Source: an uncultured Phocaeicola sp. (GTDB lineage Bacteria > Bacteroidota > Bacteroidia > Bacteroidales > Bacteroidaceae). From it: 64,000 bases of DNA. A program made the position numbers and the translations under genes. The stretch covers positions 1 through 64,000 of the forward strand of contig CALUIZ010000007.1 of assembly GCA_944320815.1 (NCBI GenBank), read 5' to 3'. Each line of letters begins with the position of its first letter. The first letter of the stretch is position 1. Below the pieces are notes generated by a model, which saw nothing but the letters and a program-made list of their open reading frames with translations, did not search any database and was not told the origin of the DNA. Below, in pieces: positions 23,750 to 32,712 of the stretch.

Positions 23750-25951
23750 TTACAGCTTTCTGAGGAAGAAATCCGCCACCCGGTTCATCAGATGGTTGCG
23801 GGTATTTCCTCCTGCGATGCTATGGTTTCTGTTTGTGTAGATTTGAGTCTCAAACTGCTTGTCGGCCTGAACAAGTGCTTCATTGTATTCCATGAAGTTC
23901 TGGAAATGCACGTTGTCGTCCGCACTGCCATGGATGAGGAGCAGATCCCCCTTCAGTTGGCCGATACGGTTGATGGCGGAAGAGGCATTGTATCCGTCGC
24001 CGTTTTCTTTGGGTGTGCGCATGAAGCGTTCGGTGTACACCGTGTCGTAGAAACGCCAGTCGGTAGGGGCGGCGATGGCCACTCCCGCCTTGAATGCGCC
24101 TGCCCCCTCGCTCATTGACATCAGTGTGTTGTAGCCTCCATAGCTCCATCCCCAGATGCCGATGCGTTTTCCGTCGATGTACGGCAGTGTGCCGAGATAT
24201 TTGGCGGCTTCAGCCTGGTCGGTCGCTTCCTTTACTCCGATAGACAGATAGGTGCATTTCTCGAATGCGGCTCCTCGTCCTCCGGTGCCCCGTCCGTCCA
24301 CACACACCATGATGAATCCTTTGTCGCACATGTAGGCTTCAAACATTCCTCCGTCGCTGAAACTGCCGATTCCCCATCTGTCGAGTACTTGCTGGGAGCC
24401 TGGGCCGCTATACTGGTGCATGATGACCGGATACTTCTTGTTCGGGTCAAAGTTGGAAGGTTTCATCATCCATCCGTTCAGTTCAACTCCCTGACTGGTG
24501 GTGAAAGTGAAGAACTCTTTCTGCGGCATGTTCAGTCCGGCAAGCTGCGATTTCAGTTGCTTGTTGTCGACCAGCGTGACCAGTTCTTTCCCCTTGTTGT
24601 TGTTCAGTGTAATGAGTGTGGGAGTGTCGATGCTTGAGAATGTGTTGATGTAATATGTCATGTCCGTACTGAACAATGCCGTGTTGGTTCCTGTACGTGT
24701 GGACAGTTTGGTCTTTTTCCCTTTCGCGTCAATTTTGTAGACGGCTGTCCGCAACGGACTTCCTTCGTTGCTTGTATAATAGAACTCGTTCGTTTTCCGG
24801 TCCCATCCCAAAAAATCCTTCACTTCAAATTCTCCCTTGGTAATCTGTTTTACCAGATTGCCTCCGATAGTGTACAGATACAGATGATTGTATCCGTCAC
24901 GTTCGCTCATCATCACAATGTTTTCCGGGAAGAAGGCAATGTTTGAATAGGCTTGTTCCTTGATGTACTGTTCCGATTCGTCCCGGACGGCTACTTGGCA
25001 GATGCCGCTTCTCGGATTGGCCATATAAAGGTTGAAACGGTTCTGATGGCGGTTGAGCGTCATGATGGCCAGCTTGTTGGGGTCGTGGGTGAATTTGATG
25101 CGCGGAATGTAAGCGTCGGAGTCAATTTCCAGCTTCATTTCCCGTGTCACGCGGCTTTTGATGTCAAATGTATGTACACTGACTTTGGAGTTCCCGACTC
25201 CCGATTTCGGATATTTGTAGTCATAACTTCCGGGATAGGTGGCATATTCTTTCTTCTCAGGTGCCAGTCCTTTATACCATGGGAAGGAATACATCGGTAT
25301 TTCGCTTTCATCAAAGCGGATATAGGCAATCATCTTGCTGTCTGCGCTGAAATCGAATGCACGGTTGAATGCAAATTCTTCTTCATACACCCAGTCGGGG
25401 ATTCCGTTGAGCACTTTGTTGTATTCCCCGTCTTTGGTGACTTGCGATTCGCTGTTGCCGAAAAGTAGTTTTACCAGATGGATATTGTTGTCGCGCACAA
25501 AAGCAATCTGGTGGCTGTCGGGTGAAAAGAGAGGCACCTGTTGGGGACCGTTGTTTGAGAGTGGTTCCAGTGTGCGGTTCTTTACGTTGTATATGTAATA
25601 GACAGCAGTGAACGACCGGCGATAGATAGGTTTCGTTTCCGTCTGGATGAGAATCAGGCTTTCATCGGGCGACATGATATAGCCGTCGAACGATTTGAGC
25701 TCGACATTTCGTGCAGTCGTGACATCGAAGATTGTTCCGACTTCCTTCCCTGTCTTGAATGAATATTTCACGATGCGTTTGTGGTCGCCGCTGATTTGTG
25801 TGTAATGCTCTCCGTCAAGCATGGGTTTCAGACCATAGATGCCTTGCGCACGATAAGTGCCGTTGGCCACATCTTTCAATGTGACTTTTTGTGCCGTTGC
25901 TCCCGTGGTGAAAATCAGCAGGGAGAACAGGAGTGTGAAAATCTTTTTCAT
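23750..25951 (-). CDS. Dipeptidyl peptidase IV (S9 family)
   Basis: Exported serine peptidase that removes Xaa-Pro/Xaa-Ala dipeptides, 733 aa. It has a signal peptide (about residues 1-20), an eight-bladed propeller with the substrate-binding double Glu in DWVYEEEF (about 193), and a C-terminal alpha/beta-hydrolase domain. The nucleophile Ser is in GWSYGGYN (about 610), the Asp in GSADDNVHF (about 685) and the His in NRNHSIAGG (about 717). Length matches bacterial DPP4 such as the Porphyromonas enzyme. The gene lies 28 bases downstream of the TonB-domain gene and may be co-transcribed with it. Confidence 0.93.
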   Translation of the reverse strand: MKKIFTLLFSLLIFTTGATAQKVTLKDVANGTYRAQGIYGLKPMLDGEHYTQISGDHKRIVKYSFKTGKEVGTIFDVTTARNVELKSFDGYIMSPDESLILIQTETKPIYRRSFTAVYYIYNVKNRTLEPLSNNGPQQVPLFSPDSHQIAFVRDNNIHLVKLLFGNSESQVTKDGEYNKVLNGIPDWVYEEEFAFNRAFDFSADSKMIAYIRFDESEIPMYSFPWYKGLAPEKKEYATYPGSYDYKYPKSGVGNSKVSVHTFDIKSRVTREMKLEIDSDAYIPRIKFTHDPNKLAIMTLNRHQNRFNLYMANPRSGICQVAVRDESEQYIKEQAYSNIAFFPENIVMMSERDGYNHLYLYTIGGNLVKQITKGEFEVKDFLGWDRKTNEFYYTSNEGSPLRTAVYKIDAKGKKTKLSTRTGTNTALFSTDMTYYINTFSSIDTPTLITLNNNKGKELVTLVDNKQLKSQLAGLNMPQKEFFTFTTSQGVELNGWMMKPSNFDPNKKYPVIMHQYSGPGSQQVLDRWGIGSFSDGGMFEAYMCDKGFIMVCVDGRGTGGRGAAFEKCTYLSIGVKEATDQAEAAKYLGTLPYIDGKRIGIWGWSYGGYNTLMSMSEGAGAFKAGVAIAAPTDWRFYDTVYTERFMRTPKENGDGYNASSAINRIGQLKGDLLLIHGSADDNVHFQNFMEYNEALVQADKQFETQIYTNRNHSIAGGNTRNHLMNRVADFFLRKL

Positions 25952-25979
25952 CGTCTGTATCGTATTTTTGAGTTTATAT

Positions 25980-27329
25980 TCAGTTTTCTGTATTGGCGGC
26001 CGGAATCTCTTCTTTTATTGCCGGAGTTTGCTCAGGCGAAGAGTCCTTGGGTACTTCTTCCTTGTCTTTTATCCCGAACAGCCAGCGGAAGAAGCGCACG
26101 AAGATATTTCGTTTTTTAGGTTTCACTTCGGTTGCGGCTTGTTGTGAAGCCTGTGTCAGAGAGTCGGTCCGCAGGGTGTCGGCCTTCTGGACAATTATGC
26201 TGTCCGCGAAAAGCGAATCAGCCTTCAATGTCAGCTTTTCCCGCACGGAGTCGCCCGGCAATGAGTCGCGGACGGAGATGGGGGCAAAATGTCCGGGCAT
26301 GTCCATCCGGACAGAATCGGTCTGCAGACTGTCTGTCTGAAGCGAATCCTTTGGCATGGTCATGTCTGTTTCCGGTTTCTTTTCCGGTTCTTTCGGCTTG
26401 GGACGCTTGAAGGGGATGGGTACGGAATATTTGCAGCGGACTATCGTCCCGTGGTCTTTTGCCGGAATCCAGTCGCGCATTACGATGACGGCATCCAGTG
26501 CGGCAGTGTCCAATACCGCGTCCAGACTGCGCACGATGCGTGGTGAGGTGATGCTTCCGTCCTTTTCCACAACAAACTGAATCATGACAGTCCCCTCGGT
26601 CTGAGTCTGTTCCGCCAGTTCGGTCGTGCGTGCCTTTCTTCTCACATAATTGAAAAAAGCCTTCATCCCGCCCGGATATTCCGGCATTTCTTCCACGCTG
26701 GCATAAATCCGGTCGGCTCCTTTCCGTATCATGCGGATGGTATAAGGTTCGTCGGGATTTGCCAGAAAAGGTTCCACGTCCAGATACTTGTTTTCCATTC
26801 TGTCTGCACGTACCATAATGGTATGGCTATAGTCCGCTTCAATGGAAAATTCGCCGTTTTCGTTTGTGAATGTGCGTTGTCCTGTCCCTTGGACGGCCAC
26901 TTCCGCATGTGGTATCGGTTTTCTTCCGTTCTTCACGATCCCTCTGATGTGAAAAGTCTTTCCGCTCTGCTTGTATCGCACCATGTCTTCCTGACTGTCG
27001 ATGCGGATAATCGTATCGGTGGCCGCTTCGTCGAGGCGCAGGGATTTTACGGATTTCTGCCTGTCTTCCGGGAAGTAGAAGTTGGCTGTACGGATATTGT
27101 TCCCATGGATTTCATGCTCAAATTCGATGAGGCCCTGTTCGTCGCTCGTATATTCAGTGCCGTATCCCGAGATTTTCAGAATCATCCCCACATGCGGGTC
27201 TCCGGCTGTATTGAGTACGGTGATATGGAATGTCTGTTTTTCGTTTTCCCGTATGGCAGCCTGGGAAGATCCGGTCCCTGACCATATGAATGCCGTAAGT
27301 GCAATAATGATGACAATATGATGCTTCAT
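25980..27329 (-). CDS. Secreted protein with internal TonB C-terminal domain
   Basis: 449 aa with a signal peptide-like start (about 1-25). Two small beta-sandwich, carboxypeptidase-regulatory-like domains follow (about 30-110 and 122-195, the second with IRGIVKNGRKPIPHAEVAVQ). A TonB C-terminal domain is next (about 210-310), recognisable from EEMPEYPGGMKAFF and GTVMIQFVVEKDGSI. Unlike true TonB, this domain is internal: it is followed by about 140 residues rich in Pro, Lys and repeated DSLQTDSL-type units, ending in a basic aromatic patch (RNIFVRFFRWLFG). It is probably periplasmic or envelope-associated; whether it energises any receptor is unknown. Confidence 0.7.
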   Translation of the reverse strand: MKHHIVIIIALTAFIWSGTGSSQAAIRENEKQTFHITVLNTAGDPHVGMILKISGYGTEYTSDEQGLIEFEHEIHGNNIRTANFYFPEDRQKSVKSLRLDEAATDTIIRIDSQEDMVRYKQSGKTFHIRGIVKNGRKPIPHAEVAVQGTGQRTFTNENGEFSIEADYSHTIMVRADRMENKYLDVEPFLANPDEPYTIRMIRKGADRIYASVEEMPEYPGGMKAFFNYVRRKARTTELAEQTQTEGTVMIQFVVEKDGSITSPRIVRSLDAVLDTAALDAVIVMRDWIPAKDHGTIVRCKYSVPIPFKRPKPKEPEKKPETDMTMPKDSLQTDSLQTDSVRMDMPGHFAPISVRDSLPGDSVREKLTLKADSLFADSIIVQKADTLRTDSLTQASQQAATEVKPKKRNIFVRFFRWLFGIKDKEEVPKDSSPEQTPAIKEEIPAANTEN

Positions 27330-27352
27330 AAACGTTTGCGGTTAAATTGTCA

Positions 27353-27360
27353 CAAAGCTA
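27353..27360 (-). promoter_or_regulatory. -7 box of TonB-domain/DPP4 transcript
   Basis: On the minus strand TAGCTTTG fits TAnnTTTG and lies 23 bases before the ATG at 27329. No good -33 element is visible. Confidence 0.5.
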
Positions 27361-27406
27361 CAAGTATTCTGCCTGATTCGACCTTGCCGCAGTGTTAATA
27401 AAGTTG

Positions 27407-27534
27407 AACGGACATGTTTTGCCCTGATGCAGTCTGCAGTTCCCGGACATTTCGGGAGCTTGCCTGAAATATCCTTTTGTCTGGGTTGGAACAGGCCGTA
27501 ATTTCCGTCGTGACAACCCGCTGTTCAGGTCGTC
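27407..27534. repeat. Array of ~22-base degenerate repeats (array C)
   Basis: Six consecutive blocks: 27407-27427, 27428-27449, 27450-27467, 27468-27489 (starts AATATCC), 27490-27512 (starts AACAGGCCGT) and 27513-27534 (starts ACAACCCGCTGTT). The last runs into the 3' end of the ABC-2 permease gene. The array lies upstream of the leftward TonB-domain gene promoter. AACAGGCCGT also starts a unit in array D. Confidence 0.5.
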
Positions 27535-28793
27535 TGTTTCCTTTGTTTTTTTGCGGCCAGCATGCGAAGCCGGAAGATGTGCAGACGTTCCAGCGCGTGA
27601 CGGCGGCTCAGAGTGACCTGATAACGGTATACCAGGCAGGTTGTGATGAAATAGACACCTGTCTGCAGCCAGAGCGCATGATATTCCGGAAGCACTTCAT
27701 TGAGGGTTGCCCCCATGCTGTTGATGCGCACGAACCCGTTGATGCCGAATGTGGACGGGAAAAGATACGAGAATATTTTCCAGAATTCGGGAATGGCTGC
27801 CCCCGGCCATGATATGCCCGATATGAACAGCAGAGGAACAGATGTAAACACATAAATCATCAGGCATGCTTCGCGATGGTGGATGAACACGGAGCAGGTC
27901 ATGGCAAAGAAAATGCACGACAGAAGATATGGGAACACAAACGCTATCAGAGTCCATGGTCTCGCTATCTGCACCAGACTGAAAAAATGGGGGACCAGAC
28001 ACAGGATGTAGACTGCCACGATAAGATAAATCAGCAGGTAGGCGGATGATTTTCCCATGACTACCCGCAGTGTCCCCTGGTAGTGCCTGCTTAACGGGAT
28101 AAGGTCGCGGAAGCGGTTCTTTTCCCGTGCTGTTCCGGCTGACATTCCGATGCCCAGCAGCAGTGTCTGCTGGATAATCAGTATCAGCACGGCGGGAATG
28201 AGGAAGCTGGCGAAACCGTCCTGAGGATTGAACAGGGAAATGTCTTCATATTCTATCGGTGCGGTCGTGATTTCATCCTGCCGTTCAGTAGTGTTGCCCG
28301 CTCTTTCTATCTGTATCTTTTCGTTGACTGTCAGTGATGCATTGGTGGAGGCCAGCAGCAGCGACTTGTAGTAGAGCATTCCGCTCATGTCGCAGTAGAG
28401 GCTTATTGTGGCTTGTTTCCCGGTGGCCAGATTCTTGCTGAAATCAGCCGGGATATAGATGATGCCGTACACTTTGGATTCTTTCAGAAGCGTTTTGGCC
28501 TCTTCCATGTCGGCGCAGTGGGACTGGATTTTCACGTCGGCACTAGCATCCACCAGACGGAGAAACTCTCTGCTCTGTGAACTGTTGCTCATGTCGACCA
28601 CTGCAGCCGGTACGTTTCTGACCACTTCATTGGTGTAGATGAACGCATAAATCAGGGGATAAGCCAGCGGAACCAGCAGGAAGAAAATCAGTACGCCCTG
28701 GTCCTTGAACACCTGTTTCAGTTCGTGTGCGCAGATGTGTATCAGGCCTGTAAGGCCCTGTCGGATAATATGTCGGAATGGTTTGTTGTTCAT
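27525..28793 (-). CDS. ABC-2 type transporter permease (export operon 2)
   Basis: Inner-membrane permease of the ABC-2 superfamily, 422 aa. There is one N-terminal membrane helix (about 35-53), a periplasmic domain of about 170 residues beginning VPAAVVDMSNS, and five to six C-terminal helices (about 195-390). It resembles YhhJ/YbhR-type exporters. Two paralogous permeases are encoded together, but no ATPase gene is in the operon, so an ATPase encoded elsewhere must serve them. Last gene of the operon, 11 bases after the first permease. Confidence 0.85.
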   Translation of the reverse strand: MNNKPFRHIIRQGLTGLIHICAHELKQVFKDQGVLIFFLLVPLAYPLIYAFIYTNEVVRNVPAAVVDMSNSSQSREFLRLVDASADVKIQSHCADMEEAKTLLKESKVYGIIYIPADFSKNLATGKQATISLYCDMSGMLYYKSLLLASTNASLTVNEKIQIERAGNTTERQDEITTAPIEYEDISLFNPQDGFASFLIPAVLILIIQQTLLLGIGMSAGTAREKNRFRDLIPLSRHYQGTLRVVMGKSSAYLLIYLIVAVYILCLVPHFFSLVQIARPWTLIAFVFPYLLSCIFFAMTCSVFIHHREACLMIYVFTSVPLLFISGISWPGAAIPEFWKIFSYLFPSTFGINGFVRINSMGATLNEVLPEYHALWLQTGVYFITTCLVYRYQVTLSRRHALERLHIFRLRMLAAKKQRKQTT

Positions 28794-28804
28794 AAGGCGA
28801 ATGT

Positions 28805-29980
28805 TTAAGGAAGATACACGAAATGCAGCATGGCCGTACGCAGTTTCTTCAGCACGAAGAACGGAAGCAGCGTAAAAAGCAGCAGAGCGACAATCGATTG
28901 CCAGGCATAGATGATGGGATATCCGTTAAGAGCCTGATTGACGTAAATCAGGAAATAATGGCGCAGCGGAAACAGCACACATGCCCCTTGCAGGAGTGGA
29001 TGCATGGCCATGACGGGATATGTGAAGCCCGATATGGAGAATGAAATCACTCCCCACAATGAGGCGGCACTCAGTGCCAGACGGAAATTGCCGAACAGTC
29101 CGAACAGGAATATTCCGAACGCCTGTGAGGAAACGACGAGCAGAAGTCCCGCCATCAGCATAGGAAATATTCCGCTGTTGCACGGATAGTGGAGATATCC
29201 GTAAAGGTATATGTTATAAAAGACGGCTATCACAAAAAAGACGATGGTTTGTGGAAACAGTTTTCCGCTCAATGCCGTCACGATTGAATTGTTGGCCATC
29301 TGCATCCACTCTTTCGCTGTGTTTTCCTTCAGCTCCGTGCCGAGCGTGTAGATGGTGGTCAGGAAAATGAGCAGCATCAGTATTCCCGGAAACAACGTGT
29401 TGCATAGATATACGGAATAGTTCAGCCACGGATTGTTCAGTGCGTGTGTCTCAATGACAACCGGCTGGAGAAATGCCATAGCCTGTTCCTCCGTAGCTCC
29501 TTTGGCCAGCAGGGTTGCCTGTCCGATTGCGGCCGAAGCCAGTTCGGACATTGTCCGTTCGTCCTTATAGAGCAGTGAACCGGCAATCAGATAGGAATAG
29601 TTGATGTAGAACGAAACTTTCGGCTGTCTGCTGGCCAGTGCCTCTTCAGTCGTTCCTTTGGGGATGTAGTAGAATGAATAGATTTCCCCTCTCTGCATGG
29701 CTTCTCTGGCCTCGGTGACACTGCTGTAACGGGTCACGATGTCAATGTGCTGGAATGCGTCGAGGTTCCGGATAATGTTGCGCGTAGTGGCCGTATTGTC
29801 CAGGTCTACCACTCCGGCCGGCATGTCTGTGGGCAGTCCTTTGCTCATGAGCGTAGAGAAGAACACAAAGCTGAATATCGGTGCAATGATGATGCAGAAC
29901 AGATACATCGGCTTCGTCGCGATGCGGTAAGTTTCTCGTCTCGCGATATTCCACAGGCATTTCCATGTTTCAGATGACAT
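28805..29980 (-). CDS. ABC-2 type transporter permease (export operon 2)
   Basis: Paralogue of the next gene, 391 aa, with the same arrangement: helix near residues 24-46, periplasmic domain beginning MPAGVVDLDNTATTR, then a C-terminal helix bundle. The two subunits probably form a heterodimer. It lies 11 bases after the HlyD-type adaptor gene, and the operon arrangement (TolC, HlyD, permease, permease) is a common Bacteroidetes export set for drugs, bile acids or lipids; the substrate here is unknown. Confidence 0.85.
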   Translation of the reverse strand: MSSETWKCLWNIARRETYRIATKPMYLFCIIIAPIFSFVFFSTLMSKGLPTDMPAGVVDLDNTATTRNIIRNLDAFQHIDIVTRYSSVTEAREAMQRGEIYSFYYIPKGTTEEALASRQPKVSFYINYSYLIAGSLLYKDERTMSELASAAIGQATLLAKGATEEQAMAFLQPVVIETHALNNPWLNYSVYLCNTLFPGILMLLIFLTTIYTLGTELKENTAKEWMQMANNSIVTALSGKLFPQTIVFFVIAVFYNIYLYGYLHYPCNSGIFPMLMAGLLLVVSSQAFGIFLFGLFGNFRLALSAASLWGVISFSISGFTYPVMAMHPLLQGACVLFPLRHYFLIYVNQALNGYPIIYAWQSIVALLLFTLLPFFVLKKLRTAMLHFVYLP

Positions 29981-29991
29981 AGCGCAGGGTT

Positions 29992-30981
29992 TTATTTTTC
30001 AATGATGGCAGACATTCCCGGGCGCAGATTCTCCACTGCTTTGACGGGCTTCGCTTTCACTTCAAAAGTTTTCAAGTCAAATTGTCCGGTTGTCTTGGTC
30101 GCTTTCCATGCGGCATAAGTGCCCAGATCTTTCATGTGTGTGATTCGGAAAGCCGCGCTTTTCCCTAGTGCGGGGATATAGGCTTCCACTTCTCCTCCCA
30201 CGGTGAAGTCTTTCAGGAAATCTTCCCTTACATTGAATGTCACCCACATGTCGTCAAGTTGTGCCACGTTCATCACAGGTGCTCCGGTTCCTACCAGTTC
30301 ACCTACCTTTGGGAATATTTCAGACACTTCTCCGTCGGCAGATGCGGTGAGGTAAGTTTCTGATATATAGGATGAAACTTCGGCAACGGCTCCTTTGGCG
30401 CGTTCCACTTGTGCGGCGGCCATGGCCTTGTCTTCACGTTGTGCTCCGTTTTTGGCCATAGTATATTGGGCATGTGCGGCGCGTTCGGTCGCTTTCATCG
30501 CGTCGTATTGTGCTTTCGCTTCATCACGCTTCTGTGCGGTCATTACCCCTTCCTCGTAGAGTCGGTTCACTCGGTTGTAGGACTTTTCAGCGATGTCCAG
30601 TCCGGCCTTGGCTTTCTGCCACATTTCGAATGCGGCCTGCAACTGTTCACTGCGGGTACCCCGTATGGCTTTCTCGTTCATTGCCTGTGCCATTTGTTCG
30701 GCAGCCTGAGCCTGCGACAGTTTCGCCATTACATCGGGTGCCTCCAGAATGGCCAGCGTGTCGCCGGCTTTCACTTGGTCTCCTTCGCTGACAAAGAATT
30801 TCAGTACACGTCCCGGAACCTTGCTCGACACTCTGTATTCAGTGGCTTCCGCCTGTCCTTGAATGATTTCCGGACCTTCCCCCAAAGTGAGGAACCCGAT
30901 TACGCTGACGATGACTATAGCTCCTACGAGTGTGATGAATGCCAGCATGATATTGTTTCGCTGCGTCTTTTCCATATTCAT
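29992..30981 (-). CDS. HlyD-family periplasmic adaptor (export operon 2)
   Basis: Membrane-fusion protein of 329 aa, EmrA/YbhG-like. A single membrane anchor (about residues 12-31) is followed by a lipoyl half (SSKVPGRVLKFFVSEGDQVKAGD, in two strands), a long Ala/Gln/Glu-rich helical hairpin (about 85-190), and the second lipoyl half and barrel (YLTASADGEVSEIFPKVGE). It begins 2 bases after the TolC gene. An alternative start is two codons downstream (30975). Confidence 0.88.
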   Translation of the reverse strand: MNMEKTQRNNIMLAFITLVGAIVIVSVIGFLTLGEGPEIIQGQAEATEYRVSSKVPGRVLKFFVSEGDQVKAGDTLAILEAPDVMAKLSQAQAAEQMAQAMNEKAIRGTRSEQLQAAFEMWQKAKAGLDIAEKSYNRVNRLYEEGVMTAQKRDEAKAQYDAMKATERAAHAQYTMAKNGAQREDKAMAAAQVERAKGAVAEVSSYISETYLTASADGEVSEIFPKVGELVGTGAPVMNVAQLDDMWVTFNVREDFLKDFTVGGEVEAYIPALGKSAAFRITHMKDLGTYAAWKATKTTGQFDLKTFEVKAKPVKAVENLRPGMSAIIEK

Positions 30982-30983
30982 TG

Positions 30984-32450
30984 TTATTTTAAAGTACCCA
31001 TTGATTTGTTCAGATAAAGTTCACTCAGTTTCACGTCGATTTGTGCATCGATTTTTCCGGATTGCGCGGACAACCACGCAGTCTGTGCCTCCAAAACGTT
31101 ACTGGTTGGAATGACTCCTTCCTTGAATCCCAGATTGGCATATCGGAGGTTCTCTTCCGCCTTTTCCATATTCTTTTCAGCCATAGTCAGCCGTCTGGTC
31201 GCTTCATTCACTTTGTAGGAACTTTGAGTGACCTGAAGTTCTACCTTTTCTCTTATGTCATCCAGTTTGTAGCGTGCGATGTTTGCTTCCGCTCTGGCCG
31301 CTTTTACCTTGTAAATTCCTTCTCCCCAGTGGAATACAGGAATTTTCACTATGACACCGGCGGCCCACATTCCCCGGAACCGGTTTTCAAATCCGTTGAC
31401 CAGAGAGGGATTTGTGACCAGATAGTTTGCTGTGACGGCCACGGAAGGTAAAAAATCGGAACGGACCACATTCACTTTCTGGCGATATATTTCGGAGGCA
31501 AGCTCCAGACTTTTCAGCTCGTTCCGGTTGGCCAGAGCCGTACTGACATTGGCTTCCGTATAAGTGTTCGGGAGGGTCAGGTTCTCCATGTCCTCATCTG
31601 CCAGTCTGATGTCTGTATCCAGAGGGAGTCCGCACAGTTGGCAGAGTACCATCTTTGACAGATTCAGTCCGTTGTCCACTTGGGTGAGTGTCATTTCCGC
31701 TTCGTTCACTTTCACTTTCACACTGAGCGCGTCAGCTTTTGTCGCCACCCCTTCATTGACCATTTTGCTGACATCAGAGTCCAGCTTCTCCACCAGCCTG
31801 AGAAAACTTTCGGCCAGCTTCTTTTTGTTGGCCAGTGACACGACCTGCCAGTATGCCTGGTCTGTATTCAGTATGATGTCCTGTAGTCCCGTAGCGTGTT
31901 GTGCTTCGGCAAGCTGTTCTGCATATTTGGTGATTTTGTTATAGGCAATGATTTTCCCTCCCATGAAAATAGGTTGGGTCAAAGTCGCGGCTCCGACAGT
32001 CAGGTTCCGTGTGTCGGTGCGGAATGCATCGACGATTCCTTGTCCGATAGAGTTCAGTCCCGTTGTGATGCCGGACACGGCACCGGGCAGCAAACCTTGC
32101 AGACCTGCCGCAAGACCGGGGTTTTGTGCGGCCAGCATTTCCAGACCTTGCTGGAGCTGTGCGCCTGCAGCCGTACCCAAGTTGCTGATAGTCTGTTTCT
32201 GCTCATCGTTCAGAAGAGAAATCTCCTTTTGCGTGCGCATATATCCGCCCATGAATTCGATTTTAGGCAGATAATTGATGAATGCGGCCTTTTTTTCATA
32301 TCGGGCGGCATTTATCTTTTCTTGCGAGATGCGCAGCTCTTTGTTGTTTTTCAGAGCCAGTGCGCGACAGCTGTCCAGTGTCAGTGTTTGCTGGGCAAAA
32401 CCATACAGAGGAATGCCGACTGCCAGAATGAGACTTAAAAGTTCTTTCAT
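30984..32450 (-). CDS. TolC-family outer-membrane efflux protein (export operon 2)
   Basis: Outer-membrane channel, 488 aa from ATG 32450, with a signal peptide (MKELLSLILAVGIPLYGFAQ). Two efflux repeats are visible, starting TLTLDSCRALALKNNKEL and later ELYLNKSMGTLK. An insertion of about 60 residues rich in Ala, Gly and Leu (around residues 85-145) follows the first helix and is unusual in length. An in-frame codon 39 bases upstream was rejected because it would put extra residues before the signal peptide. First gene of export operon 2. Confidence 0.87.
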   Translation of the reverse strand: MKELLSLILAVGIPLYGFAQQTLTLDSCRALALKNNKELRISQEKINAARYEKKAAFINYLPKIEFMGGYMRTQKEISLLNDEQKQTISNLGTAAGAQLQQGLEMLAAQNPGLAAGLQGLLPGAVSGITTGLNSIGQGIVDAFRTDTRNLTVGAATLTQPIFMGGKIIAYNKITKYAEQLAEAQHATGLQDIILNTDQAYWQVVSLANKKKLAESFLRLVEKLDSDVSKMVNEGVATKADALSVKVKVNEAEMTLTQVDNGLNLSKMVLCQLCGLPLDTDIRLADEDMENLTLPNTYTEANVSTALANRNELKSLELASEIYRQKVNVVRSDFLPSVAVTANYLVTNPSLVNGFENRFRGMWAAGVIVKIPVFHWGEGIYKVKAARAEANIARYKLDDIREKVELQVTQSSYKVNEATRRLTMAEKNMEKAEENLRYANLGFKEGVIPTSNVLEAQTAWLSAQSGKIDAQIDVKLSELYLNKSMGTLK

Positions 32451-32491
32451 TGTCTGTAATGCTATGTTGTTTGGTTGCTTATGCAACATTG

Positions 32492-32499
32492 CAAATGTA
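32492..32499 (-). promoter_or_regulatory. -7 box of export operon 2
   Basis: On the minus strand TACATTTG fits TAnnTTTG, 41 bases before the TolC ATG. A TTTG is present further upstream at 32511-32514 but the spacing (11 bases) is too short for a standard -33 element. Confidence 0.45.
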
Positions 32500-32592
32500 T
32501 GCTTTTATAACAAACATCCCAAGCGAATTGTTGTAAAGATTATCAATGTAGTTGATAAATATGTTAAGGAATTGGGTCGTGTAATGAAAAGA

Positions 32593-32675
32593 CATTTTCC
32601 CCCAATCTTTCATTTCTGAAAATCGTTGGGGGCTCTGCGTGTGTAAGTACACTGATGTTCAGTCGAGAACATCAG
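32593..32675. terminator. Two hairpins after S41 protease gene
   Basis: CTGATGTTC (32652-32660) pairs with GAACATCAG (32667-32675), a perfect 9-bp stem with 6-base loop. A second inverted repeat, CCCCCAA near 32600 and TTGGGGG near 32627, lies further along. Both are downstream of the leftward S41 gene and upstream of the TolC promoter. T-runs are poor on the minus strand. Confidence 0.4.
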
Positions 32676-32712
32676 CCTGTTTTGTCCAAAGGTTGCCGGT
32701 ATTTGTTCTGAT

